Source of the DNA: Bosea sp. F3-2
GTDB lineage: Bacteria; Pseudomonadota; Alphaproteobacteria; Rhizobiales; Beijerinckiaceae
Reading direction: 5' to 3'
Length of the DNA: 64,000 bases
NCBI RefSeq assembly: GCF_008253865.1
Contig: NZ_CP042331.1
Location: forward strand, 3,506,001 to 3,570,000
Under the pieces are notes generated by a model that was given only the letters and a program-made list of their open reading frames with translations, had not been told where the DNA came from and made no database searches. The translations under genes and the position numbers were made by a program. The stretch's first letter is position 1. Every line of letters begins with the position of its first letter. Positions 47,726 to 56,912 of the stretch are shown here, in pieces.

Positions 47726-49129
47726 TCAGCGGGGTCCACTCCCATCGCGGCGGAGCGGCACGCCGAGCGCTTGACGATAGAAGTCTCGGATGGCCGGTGT
47801 CATCACGGACTGATCGAGGCGAGACCGGATGATCTCGAGATTACGTACCGCCGCCTCGTCAACCAAGGCATCATCCGCCAGTGCACGTTCGAACCGCGCG
47901 CAGATCTCTTCGAAATCGTCGGGAGAGACGGAGAAGCCGGTCTCACCCTGCACGAACCATTCCTCGCAGCAGGAGGTGTTGGTCTGAACCGGAAATGCAC
48001 CCATCAGCATCGCCTCGAGCACCGAGGTCGAGATTCCATCGGAGATGCTGACGGCCAAATAAGCTCGGGCGCGTCCGAAGCATTCCAAAATCTCGTCATG
48101 CGTGGCGAGATCGATGACGCGGATGTTGAGGACACCAGCAGCCTTCAATTCGAGCGCGCGGGCTCGGGGACGGGCACCGACCGAAAACATGACGATCTCA
48201 TAGTCTTTCAGGCGGTCGGCGAAACGCTCGAGCACAGCAAGGGAGACCATGGCACGGCCGGCGAAATGATCGTAGCCCTTGACCATGATGAGCTTGCGCT
48301 GCGATGGCGGGGTTTGGTCGCGCAAGCGCTGGGCGGCATCAACATTGATGCCCCCGGAATTGGCCAGAATTGGCAATTCGGGGCCTTGATAACCAAAACT
48401 GCGTCCGAGCGCGAGATCGCGGCGGCATTCGCAGGAATAAAGGTCGACCGCCTCGCATACGCGCCGGATTTGACGCGCATGCGCTTCGTCGCGACCGAAG
48501 TAATAGATGTCACTGCCCCAGTTCGTCGCGAGCCAGCGCGGGAAGCCACGGGATGGACTTTCCGCAAGCATGAGATCGCGCGCTGCCAGCACAAGGTAGG
48601 CGTTGTGCTGGAATTCCAGGGAGTGGATGAGGTCCGGCTGCACATCGGCGATCACTTCGGCCAGCATCTGCGGGCCATGGAGCGCCATAATGGTTTCCTC
48701 GCTTTCGTCGGGACGGCCGAGCCGCACCCGCGCCTGCGGATCGTCACCATCGAACGGAACCGGACGAACGCGAAGAGGGCTTCCATCCCGCGGCGGTGAC
48801 TCCGGCGCGGGCGGTGGCGCCGCACGGCGGGCGAGCTTCTCCCGCAGCAGGCGGATCGCGTCCAACGGATCCTTGAGCACATGCCGAAGAAAGCGTACCG
48901 CCCGCCGGCTGATCGAAACCGACGGTGCGGCGACAACAGGCGATGCGGGCGTCGGTCGGTGGAACGTCAGGCCGCGGATGTAAGCGTGTGGAGGAGCAGG
49001 GTCGACCGGATACAAATGCAAGTCAAAGCCCGCGTCCAGGAGAGCTTCGATCCAACGTGCCGCATGCACGGAATGATGCATCGCCACGAACAGGATGCGG
49101 GGGCGTCTTCCATCCGACAAAGGCTTCAT
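47726..49129 (-). CDS. Glycosyltransferase (family 4-like), long variant
   Basis: A 467-residue protein. N-terminal strand RILFVAMHHSVHAARWIEALL, then a Pro/Arg-rich insert (about residues 95-135), LIHSLEFQHNAYLVL, WGSDIYYFGRD, and in the donor domain MVKGYDHFAGRAMVSLAVLERF, with SISDGISTSVLEAMLMGAFPVQTNTSCCEEWF as the E-x7-E-like site. ATG at 49129 chosen: it abuts the upstream stop by one base and gives the proper first strand, while the earlier frame start (49240) reads into the neighbour. Confidence 0.85.
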   Translation of the reverse strand: MKPLSDGRRPRILFVAMHHSVHAARWIEALLDAGFDLHLYPVDPAPPHAYIRGLTFHRPTPASPVVAAPSVSISRRAVRFLRHVLKDPLDAIRLLREKLARRAAPPPAPESPPRDGSPLRVRPVPFDGDDPQARVRLGRPDESEETIMALHGPQMLAEVIADVQPDLIHSLEFQHNAYLVLAARDLMLAESPSRGFPRWLATNWGSDIYYFGRDEAHARQIRRVCEAVDLYSCECRRDLALGRSFGYQGPELPILANSGGINVDAAQRLRDQTPPSQRKLIMVKGYDHFAGRAMVSLAVLERFADRLKDYEIVMFSVGARPRARALELKAAGVLNIRVIDLATHDEILECFGRARAYLAVSISDGISTSVLEAMLMGAFPVQTNTSCCEEWFVQGETGFSVSPDDFEEICARFERALADDALVDEAAVRNLEIIRSRLDQSVMTPAIRDFYRQALGVPLRRDGSGPR

Positions 49130-49130
49130 T

Positions 49131-50339
49131 CTATGCGACCTCGCCAAGCGCAGCCGAAAAGGCCGCACGGGCGCGATCGACGCCAAATTCCTTCGCCGCG
49201 ACCCGCGCGTTGGCGACGAGATGGGCCCGCAGCGTCGCATCCTCGCTCAACCGGGTCAGGGCCTGTGCGAGCGCCTCGACATCCGGTTGATCGATCACCA
49301 GCCCCGCCTCGCGCGCCGTGAAAAACGACGATACGAACGACCCTCGCGGCGCGTGAACGACGACAGGCCGTCCCGAGGCGAGATATTCCGCAACCTTGGC
49401 GGGTGCCGATGAACGTACGACCTCTGGGATCGGAGATTCGAAAGCAAGGGGTAAGAACAAAATGTCGGCCTCGCGCTGGCGCATCAGCGCCTGCTCCTGC
49501 GGCAGGTGGTCGAAGCGATGAACAAAGGGGCCGACAAGACCGTTGTCACGAACCTGCGCCTCGCTCTGCGCCGTGTGGACATGAAGATGGAAGCGCCCCT
49601 CAGCCCGCTCCAGCGCAGCGATCAGATTCCGGAAGGCGCTGGCCTGCGCGCTGTAGACCGAACCGGTGTACAGCACCGTCCAGGGAGCTTGCGCGCTCGG
49701 CGGGGGGCCTGCCTGCGCCACGCGGTCCGAACCAATCTTCCCCAGCTCGATCTGCTTCAGAGCGACCGGATTGCGGACGATGGCCATGGAGGTGCCAGGA
49801 ACGCGGGCGCGCACATCCTCGGCCAGCACCTCATTCGGGACGATCACCTTCGCCGCGCGCGCCGCCCACCGCTTTTCCCAGAACCGAGCCAGGCTACGAT
49901 AAGGCCCCTTCTCCCATTGATAGACAGGATCGTCGAACAGATAGGCGATAAAGGGCAGTTTCAAGCGCCTTGCAGCAATGGCGGCGGCCGGCAGATCGAA
50001 GGGATTGCCGCTGCACCCCACGATCACTTGTACCGGATGCTGCTTGACCGCTGCCACGATTTCGCCTGCGCGCGCCCAAACGTCCCGCACCAATCCGGCG
50101 AAATTGTTGAGGCGCTGGATATGCTCGTTTCCAAGGGTCCGCATGATCTGGAACCTCGGCGACGACAGCGCAGCGTAAACGCCAAATCCAGCTTCGCCCG
50201 GGTCGAGCGCCTGAAGTTGATCGGATAGAAACAGATGCCGCGACTCGCCGCGCTCTTGCGCCAGAAGCGCGCCCAGCACCCGCGCCTGACCGCTGGCAGA
50301 GGGCGGCACAGCAGTTGTGACGATCGCTAAGCGCTTCAT
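49131..50339 (-). CDS. Glycosyltransferase family 4
   Basis: A 402-residue GT-B protein: opening strand KRLAIVTTAVPPSASGQARVLGAL, then NPFDLPAAAIAARRLKLPFIAYLFDDPVYQW, KVIVPNEVLAEDVRAR, VLYTGSVYSAQASAFRNLI, and donor-site SPIPEVVRSSAPAKVAEYLASGRPVVVHAPRGSFVSSFF. The ATG at 50339 gives the canonical N-terminus; 21 residues of the longer frame have no counterpart. First gene of the leftward transferase run, so its promoter should lie in 50340-50486. Confidence 0.87.
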   Translation of the reverse strand: MKRLAIVTTAVPPSASGQARVLGALLAQERGESRHLFLSDQLQALDPGEAGFGVYAALSSPRFQIMRTLGNEHIQRLNNFAGLVRDVWARAGEIVAAVKQHPVQVIVGCSGNPFDLPAAAIAARRLKLPFIAYLFDDPVYQWEKGPYRSLARFWEKRWAARAAKVIVPNEVLAEDVRARVPGTSMAIVRNPVALKQIELGKIGSDRVAQAGPPPSAQAPWTVLYTGSVYSAQASAFRNLIAALERAEGRFHLHVHTAQSEAQVRDNGLVGPFVHRFDHLPQEQALMRQREADILFLPLAFESPIPEVVRSSAPAKVAEYLASGRPVVVHAPRGSFVSSFFTAREAGLVIDQPDVEALAQALTRLSEDATLRAHLVANARVAAKEFGVDRARAAFSAALGEVA

Positions 50340-50486
50340 TATACTGCGTACTATGTCCTGAAAAGCCGAGAAGCCCGAACCTGGCCAGCGCGGCGAGCGC
50401 ATAGCACCCGCCCGACGGCACGGTCAACGGCAGGGATTTCCCATGCCCAAGTGGGCAATCGCTCAGGCTTGGCTTGGCAAGTCTCG

Positions 50487-50990
50487 TCAGGCCTTGATCA
50501 CGTTAGCTGCGAAGGCCCCGTTCCGCTCGCAAGCATTGCGCGTATCGACAATCAGCCGAGCTTCCGCGACGAGCCTTTTGTAATCGACAGCGTCGTGGTC
50601 GGTGGCGATGAGAACGGCATCGAAATCGCCTATCGTGCCGGGGGCGAGGTCAATGGATTGGCGCCCGGCAAGGCCGCCATGCTCCCTGGTCTGCGGAATG
50701 ATAGGAACATGCGGATCGTGATATGACGCATAGGAGCCTCGTTGCTCGATCAGCTCGATCAGGCGCAGTGACGGGCTTTCGCGCATATCGTCGACATTCT
50801 TCTTGTAGGGAGCGCCGATGACGAGAATCCGCGCTCCGTTCAGTCCGCGCGCGAAATGCTGATCCAGACCTTGCGCGAGCCGTTCGACAACCAGATACGA
50901 CATCGCAGTGTTGATTTCGCCTGCCAGCTCAATGAAGCGCGCCGAGCTTCGATGCTGGGTACCCATTGCTGCTCCTCGTGAAAAGGATGC
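50487..50990 (-). pseudogene. 3' fragment of a nucleotide sugar dehydrogenase
   Basis: About 150 codons match the C-terminal domain of the UDP-sugar dehydrogenase at 25031-26398: ARFIELAGEINTAMSYLVVERLAQ, ARILVIGAPYKKNVDDMRESPSLRLIELIEQRG, and VLIATDHDAVDYKRL to VDTRNAC. The NAD domain and central domain are missing. Just upstream the match becomes frame-disturbed (a GGHC-like site appears as GIRMHPFH), so the catalytic Cys region is already decayed. It is clearly diverged from the intact gene, unlike the fresh nadE copy. Non-functional. Confidence 0.85.
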
Positions 50991-51242
50991 ATGCGAATGC
51001 CTAGCAATCCCACCTTCGGCCACATCCTCGCAGCCATGACAAGTATGATCCGGTCCTATGTCGGGGCGAGAACTTCAACTCGTTTCCGGCGCGGCGACTC
51101 GCGATTGGTTTTCGAGCCAAAATTAGCCACAGAGAAGCAGTACGGATATGCAGATCCACGCGCTGACACACCTTTCCGACCTATTTCAGATTGCTCCTTC
51201 ACTGCCGACATAACGGGCAGGTCCGCAACACCAAGGAGGACC

Positions 51243-51589
51243 GGTAGGTCGCGATCGAGGCGCTGAAGCTGACGCGACGGATCGTGGCACAGGCACCCTT
51301 GGCACGCTTCCGGTCGGAAGAATATCTGCCGGGCGATACGGCCCAGCCCGACGAAGCGCTGCTGAAGGCAGCCGCTAAGCTCCGCACGACGATCTTCCAC
51401 CCCGTCGCAGCCGCGACGACGATCCGGGCGCCATGCTGGACGAACGGCGGCGTGTCCGCGGCGTCTCGGGCCTGCGCGTCATCGACACCTCGGTGATGCT
51501 GGCGATCACATCCGGCAATACCGGAAACTCGACGATGATGATCGCCGAGAAGGGCGTGGCGATGCTGCTGGAGGAAGAATACCAATAAT
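51243..51589 (+). pseudogene. 3' fragment of a GMC oxidoreductase
   Basis: Matches the last 115 or so codons of the GMC gene at 62058-63722 (bases 63373-63720), at roughly 85% identity by eye. ALKLTRRIVAQAPLARFRSEEYLPGD, then a frameshift after TIFHPVAA, then in another frame RVRGVSGLRVIDTSVMLAITSGNTGNSTMMIAEKGVAMLLEEEYQ and a stop. The active-site His region (HPVG) is altered to HPVA. No FAD-binding part exists nearby. Confidence 0.85.
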
Positions 51590-51939
51590 GGCACCAAGTA
51601 GTGCGAAGCGGTCGGCCGGCGTCCTCGGTAAAAGGGAGCGGACAGAGAACGTCTATCGCTTCGAACGCGAGAGCGCACGGGGGTGAAAATCAAGCCGTTA
51701 GCGTGATCCGCCACCTCCGATGGATCAATCCATCGAGCGGCCGATCACTACGAGATGAGGGCAACGGCCCGAACTGGTCATGCGAACGATCTAGTTGAAC
51801 TTGACGGATGGCATTTTCTTCGTTTGGGGTTCCGCGGCAGAAAATGTTCGATCGAGGAGTGCGGTCTCCGAACTAGGAATGCCGCCCTCGAGCGTCCGGT
51901 GATAAAGCGTTTGGAGGGGGCCAGTGGGGCCGATCGGGA
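51590..51939. other. Gap after GMC fragment, no recognisable gene
   Basis: 350 bases, lower GC. Only short frames without motifs. Probably decayed DNA plus the promoter of the SGNH-like gene. Confidence 0.4.
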
Positions 51940-52914
51940 ATGCCGCGAATGCGACGACCTTGGAGCCGGTTTTCGGCGACTATTCTTGTAACTATTGCCA
52001 CTGCGGCCGTAGCCACATGGCTTTTCACCTTAATGGCTGATCCGTATGATACGGGTCGTTTCGCGGCTTTTGGCAAGCGACCACTGTCATCGATATCAAC
52101 TCGGATGGCTATCGCCAGTCTCGGCCGAAATGATCGGTTCGATGCAGCGGTTATCGGCAACTCGCATGTTGCTCCTCTATCGCCCCATCGGCTTTCCACT
52201 AACACCGGCCTAGAGTTCGTATCTCTGACTCTTCCAGGAGCGTCGGTTCAACCCGAGTTGCAACTGCTGAAGTGGTTCCTCACCCATCGAAAAGCGCCGC
52301 CAAAGCTGATCGTCGTCGGCATCGACGATGTTTGGTGCCGACAATCACCAAAATATGCGGAGGAACCAGCGCTTCCGACTTGGCTCATCAGCGACAATCC
52401 ATTGTCGTATGCGGCAAAGCTATTTCGCTACGACAGTGTAGAGCAGGCGGTACAGCGGTTCACCAATTCCGGGAGATCCGTCGCGCGACCGCCTGATCCT
52501 CGTGGTTTTTGGGACCTCGAACTGGACTATAAATGGGAAGAAGAGAAAATCCGCTCCGAGCTTGCTAAGCCCTGGATTCATTCGATCAACTTGTCCGGCA
52601 GTTATCCGGCCTTGGGATTGCTTCAGCAAACGCTGTCGTTCGCCCCACCCGATGTGGCCGTGGCGCTGATCATGCTCCCCGTTTGGGCCGATACGCTGCC
52701 ACAAGGAGGCGCCGAGCTGATCTCCGAGGGACTGTGCAAGCGCGCATTCAAGAACTTCGCCGAGTCTCTTAACCGTGGAATATTCATTGACCGCAGAAAG
52801 GCAGATACACCCACGAAAACCCCAAAGAACTTTTTCGATAGAACCCATTATAGAGCGCCGATCGCCGAGCAGGTCGAAGCCGAGCTAATCCAAGAGTTCC
52901 AGCGTCTCTTGTGA
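51940..52914 (+). CDS. SGNH/GDSL-like hydrolase-fold protein, membrane-anchored, function unknown
   Basis: A 324-residue protein with one N-terminal transmembrane helix (FSATILVTIATAAVATWLFTLM), the rest probably periplasmic. FDAAVIGNSHVAPLSP resembles SGNH block I (GxS with the nucleophile Ser, here GNSH), IVVGIDDVW resembles the middle block, and FFDRTHYRAPIAEQV supplies the D-x-x-H of block V. This is the pattern of DltD/AlgX-like proteins that add or remove O-acetyl groups on exported polysaccharide. Codon use is less GC-biased than in neighbours. No acyltransferase partner is next to it. Confidence 0.6.
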   Translation: MPRMRRPWSRFSATILVTIATAAVATWLFTLMADPYDTGRFAAFGKRPLSSISTRMAIASLGRNDRFDAAVIGNSHVAPLSPHRLSTNTGLEFVSLTLPGASVQPELQLLKWFLTHRKAPPKLIVVGIDDVWCRQSPKYAEEPALPTWLISDNPLSYAAKLFRYDSVEQAVQRFTNSGRSVARPPDPRGFWDLELDYKWEEEKIRSELAKPWIHSINLSGSYPALGLLQQTLSFAPPDVAVALIMLPVWADTLPQGGAELISEGLCKRAFKNFAESLNRGIFIDRRKADTPTKTPKNFFDRTHYRAPIAEQVEAELIQEFQRLL

Positions 52915-52948
52915 ACTTGCTTACTGGAGGGGCGATCTAGCGCGCGAC

Positions 52949-53116
52949 TTAGGCGCGATCACCGAGCTTTACGAAGCTATGATCGCAATAGTTGTAGATC
53001 CTGGTGTCGACGATGCTCCACTCGGCATAAAGACCAGCAATTTGAATGTGCCTGAAAGGCTGGTCCCCGAGTATCAAACGATGGCCAAAGACCTTGAGGA
53101 AGTAGGTCACGATCAT
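52949..53116 (-). CDS. Possible small ORF or gene remnant, unknown
   Basis: A 55-codon frame from an ATG at 53116; it stays open about 14 codons further upstream. The product is rich in aromatic and aliphatic residues (GHRLILGDQPFRHIQIAGLY, SIVDTRIYNY) and looks like a real protein C-terminus rather than a shadow frame, but I recognise no family. It lies in the otherwise empty 52915-53437 stretch left of the IS66 element and may be the tail of a lost gene. Confidence 0.3.
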   Translation of the reverse strand: MIVTYFLKVFGHRLILGDQPFRHIQIAGLYAEWSIVDTRIYNYCDHSFVKLGDRA

Positions 53117-53437
53117 TTTCCAGTGCCGGGCGCGTCGGGCAGTTCTCGTACCAATGTTTCACTTGTTCTGCCCCAACCGTCAGCCGAAGGAAACAGAGCG
53201 GCGACAAGCCCAAATTTCCATATCGACGGTGTTTCTCGAAAGGATGAGGCGTCTCCGGCGGTACGAACCATCGGTTTATGGGGCCAATGAATCTAATTTT
53301 AGCCTTTGGTCGATTAACTCCGCCCTTTTAATGCCGAGTGCGAGCTCACCCGGAATGCCACAATAACACGGCTGCAGCTGTCTTAGAGAACGTCGGGACC
53401 GATTGTGGGAGGGCCGTGCGGCCCGGCGTCCTTGCCC

Positions 53438-53445
53438 AGCCATGA
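53438..53445. repeat. IS66 target-site duplication, left copy (AGCCATGA)
   Basis: 8 bp identical to 55935-55942, directly abutting the left inverted repeat. IS66 elements generate 8-bp duplications. Confidence 0.93.
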
Positions 53446-53517
53446 GTAAGCGCTCGGCCGTTCCCCTCGTGCGCGGAGAGCTCAGAATATGCCAAGCCTC
53501 CTGTTCAGGAGAACGGG

Positions 53518-53958
53518 ATGGTTGGGATGGAAGCGGACGGCAAAATGGGCGTCCATTTGGACGTCTCGACACCTGGCTACGCCGGCCGGCTTGAGGTTGT
53601 TGAAGGCCCGACGGGTCGGCGGGTTCGCTCTGCGTCGGAGAAGGCGCGGATTGCGGCGGAGAGCTTGATGCCGGGAGCGCAGGTGAGCGCGATTGCCCGC
53701 AAGCATGGCGCGACGCGCTGGCAGATTTATGATTGGCGGCTGCGCCTTCGTCTGGGAGAGCTTGTCCTTCCGGAGAGCCAGGAACCGTTATTCGCGCCGC
53801 TGCTCGTGGAAGAAGCGCCGCTGCCGCGGGTGACGCCGAAGCCGCCGAAATCGGCACCGGCGAAGGTCGAGATTGCGATCAACGGTATGGTAATCCGAAC
53901 GACGGTCGAGGTCGAGCAGTTGGCGCAGGTGATCCGTGCGGTGCGGGCTTCGCGGTGA
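53518..53958 (+). CDS. tnpA: IS66 accessory protein TnpA
   Basis: A 146-residue product with a helix-turn-helix segment of the transposase IS3/IS911-like type (IAAESLMPGAQVSAIARKHGATRWQIYDWRLRLR) and a Pro/Lys-rich hinge before a conserved tail (IAINGMVIRTTVEVEQLAQVIRAVRA). ATGs at 53518, 53527 and 53545 are all possible. Its stop overlaps the tnpB start by 4 bases (GTGA). Confidence 0.9.
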   Translation: MVGMEADGKMGVHLDVSTPGYAGRLEVVEGPTGRRVRSASEKARIAAESLMPGAQVSAIARKHGATRWQIYDWRLRLRLGELVLPESQEPLFAPLLVEEAPLPRVTPKPPKSAPAKVEIAINGMVIRTTVEVEQLAQVIRAVRASR

Positions 53959-54308
53959 TTGTGCCGGGCGCCGATCTGAAGATCTACGTGGCGACGCGTC
54001 CGGTCGAATTCCGTCGAGGCCTTGATGGGCTGGCGGCGGCGGCACAGGAGATGCTTGGCCTTGATCCCTACAGTGGGGCCGCCATCGTCTTCCGTGCCAA
54101 AAGGGCGGATCGGATCAAGATCTTGGTCTGGGACCGCACTGGACTGGTGCTGGTGCACAAGCGGCTTGAGGGCTCGAAGTTCGTCTGGCCGCAGCTTCGC
54201 GGCGGCGTGATGCGGATGTCGCCTGCGATGTTTGCGGCGTTGTTCGAGGGGCTGGATTGGAGATTGGTTCGGCCCGAGAGGGTTCGGCGTCCGCAGCTTG
54301 CCGGGTAG
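53955..54308 (+). CDS. tnpB: IS66 accessory protein TnpB
   Basis: A 117-residue product from a GTG start. Family motifs: LKIYVATRPVEFRRGLDGLAA, DPYSGAAIVFRAKRADRIKILVWDRTGLVLVHKRLE and FVWPQL. The longer open frame to the left is in the tnpA region and is not used. Intact. Confidence 0.93.
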   Translation: MIVPGADLKIYVATRPVEFRRGLDGLAAAAQEMLGLDPYSGAAIVFRAKRADRIKILVWDRTGLVLVHKRLEGSKFVWPQLRGGVMRMSPAMFAALFEGLDWRLVRPERVRRPQLAG

Positions 54309-54376
54309 GTGCGGCACACTGACTCAGGCCCGTGCCGGGAATGGCGCTGACGGCAGATCCGTGCTCGAAATAGCCC

Positions 54377-55942
54377 ATGAACGTCGCCGTTCTCCATGAT
54401 GAGGTCGAGCGTCTGAAGGCCGAGTTGGCGCAGACGCAAGAGGCCCTGGCTCAGTCCGAGGAAGCGCGGCGGCTGGAGAGCATCGTCAGCGACCTCCAGC
54501 GCGAGAAGTTCGGCGCCCGGTCCGAGAAGCTCTCCGTCGAGCAATATCATCTGCCGCTGGGGACGTCGAAATCGCCCAGGGCGTGCTCGATGCAGCCCAC
54601 GAGAAGGCGCAGCGGATCATCAAGGGCCGCCCGAACGGCGCCGGCGCGTCTCACCACCGCAATTGCGGTCATCTGCCGGCCCATCTGCCGCGGGTCGAGC
54701 GGATGATCGAGCCGCAGAGCAGGCTGTGCCCGTGCGGCTGCGGCGAAATGGCGAGGATCGGCGAGGACGTCAGCGAGCGGCTGGACGTGGTCCCGGCGCA
54801 GTTGCGCGTGCTGGTTACCCGCCGCCCGAAATATGCCTGCCGCCGCTGCTCGGGCGCGGTCGTGCAGGCCCATGCCCCCCGAGCATGTGGTGCCAGGCGG
54901 CCTACCGACTGAAGCGCTGATCGCCCAGGTCATCGTCGCCAAATTCGGCGACCACTTACCGTTCTATCGACAGGCCGAGATCTATGCCCGCCAGGGCATC
55001 CGGCTGGATCGGGCGACATTGGGTAACCGGGCTGGCCGGGCCTGCTTCCATCTCAAGCCCATCGCCGATCGCATGCGCCAACATCTGGCTGCGGCGGAAC
55101 GCTTGTTCATGGACGAGACCACCGCGCCGGTGCTCGATCCCGGGCGCGGGAAGGTCCGGAAAGGCTTCTTCTGGGCGATCGCGTCCGATGATCGCGGCCA
55201 TGCCGGCCAGGATCCGCCGATCGTGCTGTGCCACTATGCGCCGGGACGCAGTGGCGAGCATGCCGAACGCTTCCTTCAGGGCTTCCGCGGGCAGTTCCTC
55301 CAGGTCGACGCCTATGAGGGCTATGATCGGCTGACTCGTCTGGAACGGCCGCAGGGGCCGTGGCAACTCGTCCATTGCTGGAGCCACCTGCGCCGGCGCT
55401 TCGTCAAGCTCGCGCGCAACACCAAGTCGCCGATCGCCGAAGCCGCAGTCCGCCAGATTGCAGCGCTCTATGCCATCGAGGCAACCGTGCGCGGGGCCGC
55501 GCCGCAACTGCGGCTCGCCGCCCGGCGGGAGCACTCCGCGCCGATCATCGCTGCCTTCAAGCCGTGGCTCGAAAAGCAACTGTCGATGATCTCCTCCGGC
55601 TCCAGGCTGGCCGAAGACATCCGCTATGGGCTCGTCCACTGGGAGGGGCTTACCCGCTTCCTCGACAATGGCCGCCTCGAGCTCGACACCAACCCGGTCG
55701 AAAACGCCATCCGCCCAGTTTGCCTGACCCGAAAAAATGCCCTGTTCGCGAGGCACGAGGTCGGGGCGGACTGGGCACTGCTCTCATCCCTCGTCGCCTC
55801 ACCCGTCGCCCATATTGCCGAAACCCTCGACGCCATCATCAACGGCCACCCGCAAAGCGCCCTCGAAGACCTCATGCCGTGGCGCTTCCGGAAACATCAA
55901 GCCCAAATCCGTAGGGCCGCGGCGCGGCGCTTACAGCCATGA
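54377..55942 (+). pseudogene. tnpC: IS66 transposase TnpC, two frameshifts
   Basis: Pieces in three frames rebuild one DDE transposase: coiled-coil start (54377 on), zinc-finger segment (CPCGCGEM, about 54724), and the catalytic core (from about 54875) with D in FMDETTAPVLD, D in QVDAYEGYD and E in NPVENAIRP. The first shift is near 54557, where the normal PLEDVEIAQG reads PLGTSK (one base missing in a GAGGAC-like site). The second is at the C-run near 54875 (one extra C). The stop codon (TGA at 55940-55942) lies in the target duplication, so the reading frame ends outside the element. Confidence 0.88.
55935..55942. repeat. IS66 target-site duplication, right copy (AGCCATGA)
   Basis: 8 bp identical to 53438-53445, directly after the right inverted repeat (GCGCTTAC). 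Confidence 0.93.
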
Positions 55943-55958
55943 GCCGCATGCCGCCTCT

Positions 55959-56912
55959 TCATTCGACGGGCTGTTGCTCCGGAGCGGCGCCGGCGCTGGA
56001 GCGCACCGCAAGCATGATCCCGCCAATACGGAGATCGCGTTCTGCGTAACCCGCGAACACAGCATCAAGAGCGCTCGGCAGTGGGGCGTCTTCGCGTACG
56101 ACATCCCACAGAACCTCGACCTGCGCAGCCGGCATCGATCGGAAGATGCGCAGCCAATCTGATGCACGTAGTCGATTGCCTCGTGCATCCGCATCGCTTT
56201 CCCGCCAGTCGGTGTCGGCGGCGAGAAAGGCATGCGGATTATATCGGTAATCGAGATGGTCTTCGAGATGGATGGCATGCAAGGCAACGCCACCCGGGCG
56301 CAATGCGGCCTGCGTGTTGGCGACGATGGCCCTTACGTCAGCGAGCGGCAGATGCTCCAGCACCGAGGCGGAATGGATGAGGTCGAAGGTGCCGGCAAAT
56401 TCCGTCTCCCGGCCAAAATCAGCCGGGGCCAGGTAGTCGATCCCGTGCTCTGAAAGTGCCTCGAGTGTCCAATTGCCAAGCTGATCAAGGCGGGTGATCC
56501 GTTCCGCAACGGTCGCCCCCGACGCCGCCGGCGCCAAAGCGGCCAGCAACACATCGCGGTCGGCAGACGTAAACGCGCGGCGCGCGAAATGCAGGTGCAA
56601 GAGGGGGTGAAAGTCGACAGCCACGACTCGCGTTGCCCCCGCGAGCCAGAACACCAGCGCCTCCGAGAGCAAGTGCCCGCTGCCGAATTCAAGGCAGGAA
56701 CGGCCCTCGACGGAGCCACATGTGTCTCTAATCAGGGCAGCGAGCCCGGGCGCAATTCGGTCGATGCGCTTTTCGCCTCGGGCCCGGTGCCAAGCCCAGA
56801 GAGTGTGCGTCCAGTGTTGAGCATGGCCTTGGCCGCCGATGGCGCGCCGCAACGACCTGCGCAACGGCGTAGGCAAGCGGCCTACCAAATGAGCCAGAGT
56901 TTGCACTGGCAC
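55959..56912 (-). CDS. Class I SAM-dependent methyltransferase
   Basis: A 317-residue protein. SAM-binding motif I CLEFGSGHLLSEALVFWLAG, motif II VVAVDFHP, post-motif FDLIHSASVLEHLPLADVRAIVANTQAALRPGGVALHAIHLEDH, typical of methyltransferase type 11/12 enzymes in polysaccharide loci. Substrate unknown; a sugar or glycan end group is plausible because of the neighbourhood. The IS66 element sits 16 bases beyond its stop codon, so the gene itself is intact. Confidence 0.85.
   Translation of the reverse strand: MPVQTLAHLVGRLPTPLRRSLRRAIGGQGHAQHWTHTLWAWHRARGEKRIDRIAPGLAALIRDTCGSVEGRSCLEFGSGHLLSEALVFWLAGATRVVAVDFHPLLHLHFARRAFTSADRDVLLAALAPAASGATVAERITRLDQLGNWTLEALSEHGIDYLAPADFGRETEFAGTFDLIHSASVLEHLPLADVRAIVANTQAALRPGGVALHAIHLEDHLDYRYNPHAFLAADTDWRESDADARGNRLRASDWLRIFRSMPAAQVEVLWDVVREDAPLPSALDAVFAGYAERDLRIGGIMLAVRSSAGAAPEQQPVE

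Larger units (their letters stand above)
53446..55934 (+). mobile_element. IS66-family insertion sequence
   Basis: 2,489 bp with terminal inverted repeats that begin GTAAGCGC at both ends (left GTAAGCGCTCGGCCG; right, inverted, GTAAGCGCCGCGCCG). It encodes tnpA, tnpB and a frameshifted tnpC in the usual order. The perfect 8-bp duplication shows a single, undisturbed insertion, just downstream of the methyltransferase gene at 55959-56912. With tnpC broken it is probably immobile unless helped in trans. Confidence 0.93.

Noticed and set aside
51052..51242. Possible promoter or IS end between the two 3' gene fragments
   Set aside because: No inverted repeats, target duplication or transposase fragment could be found; it looks like plain decayed sequence.
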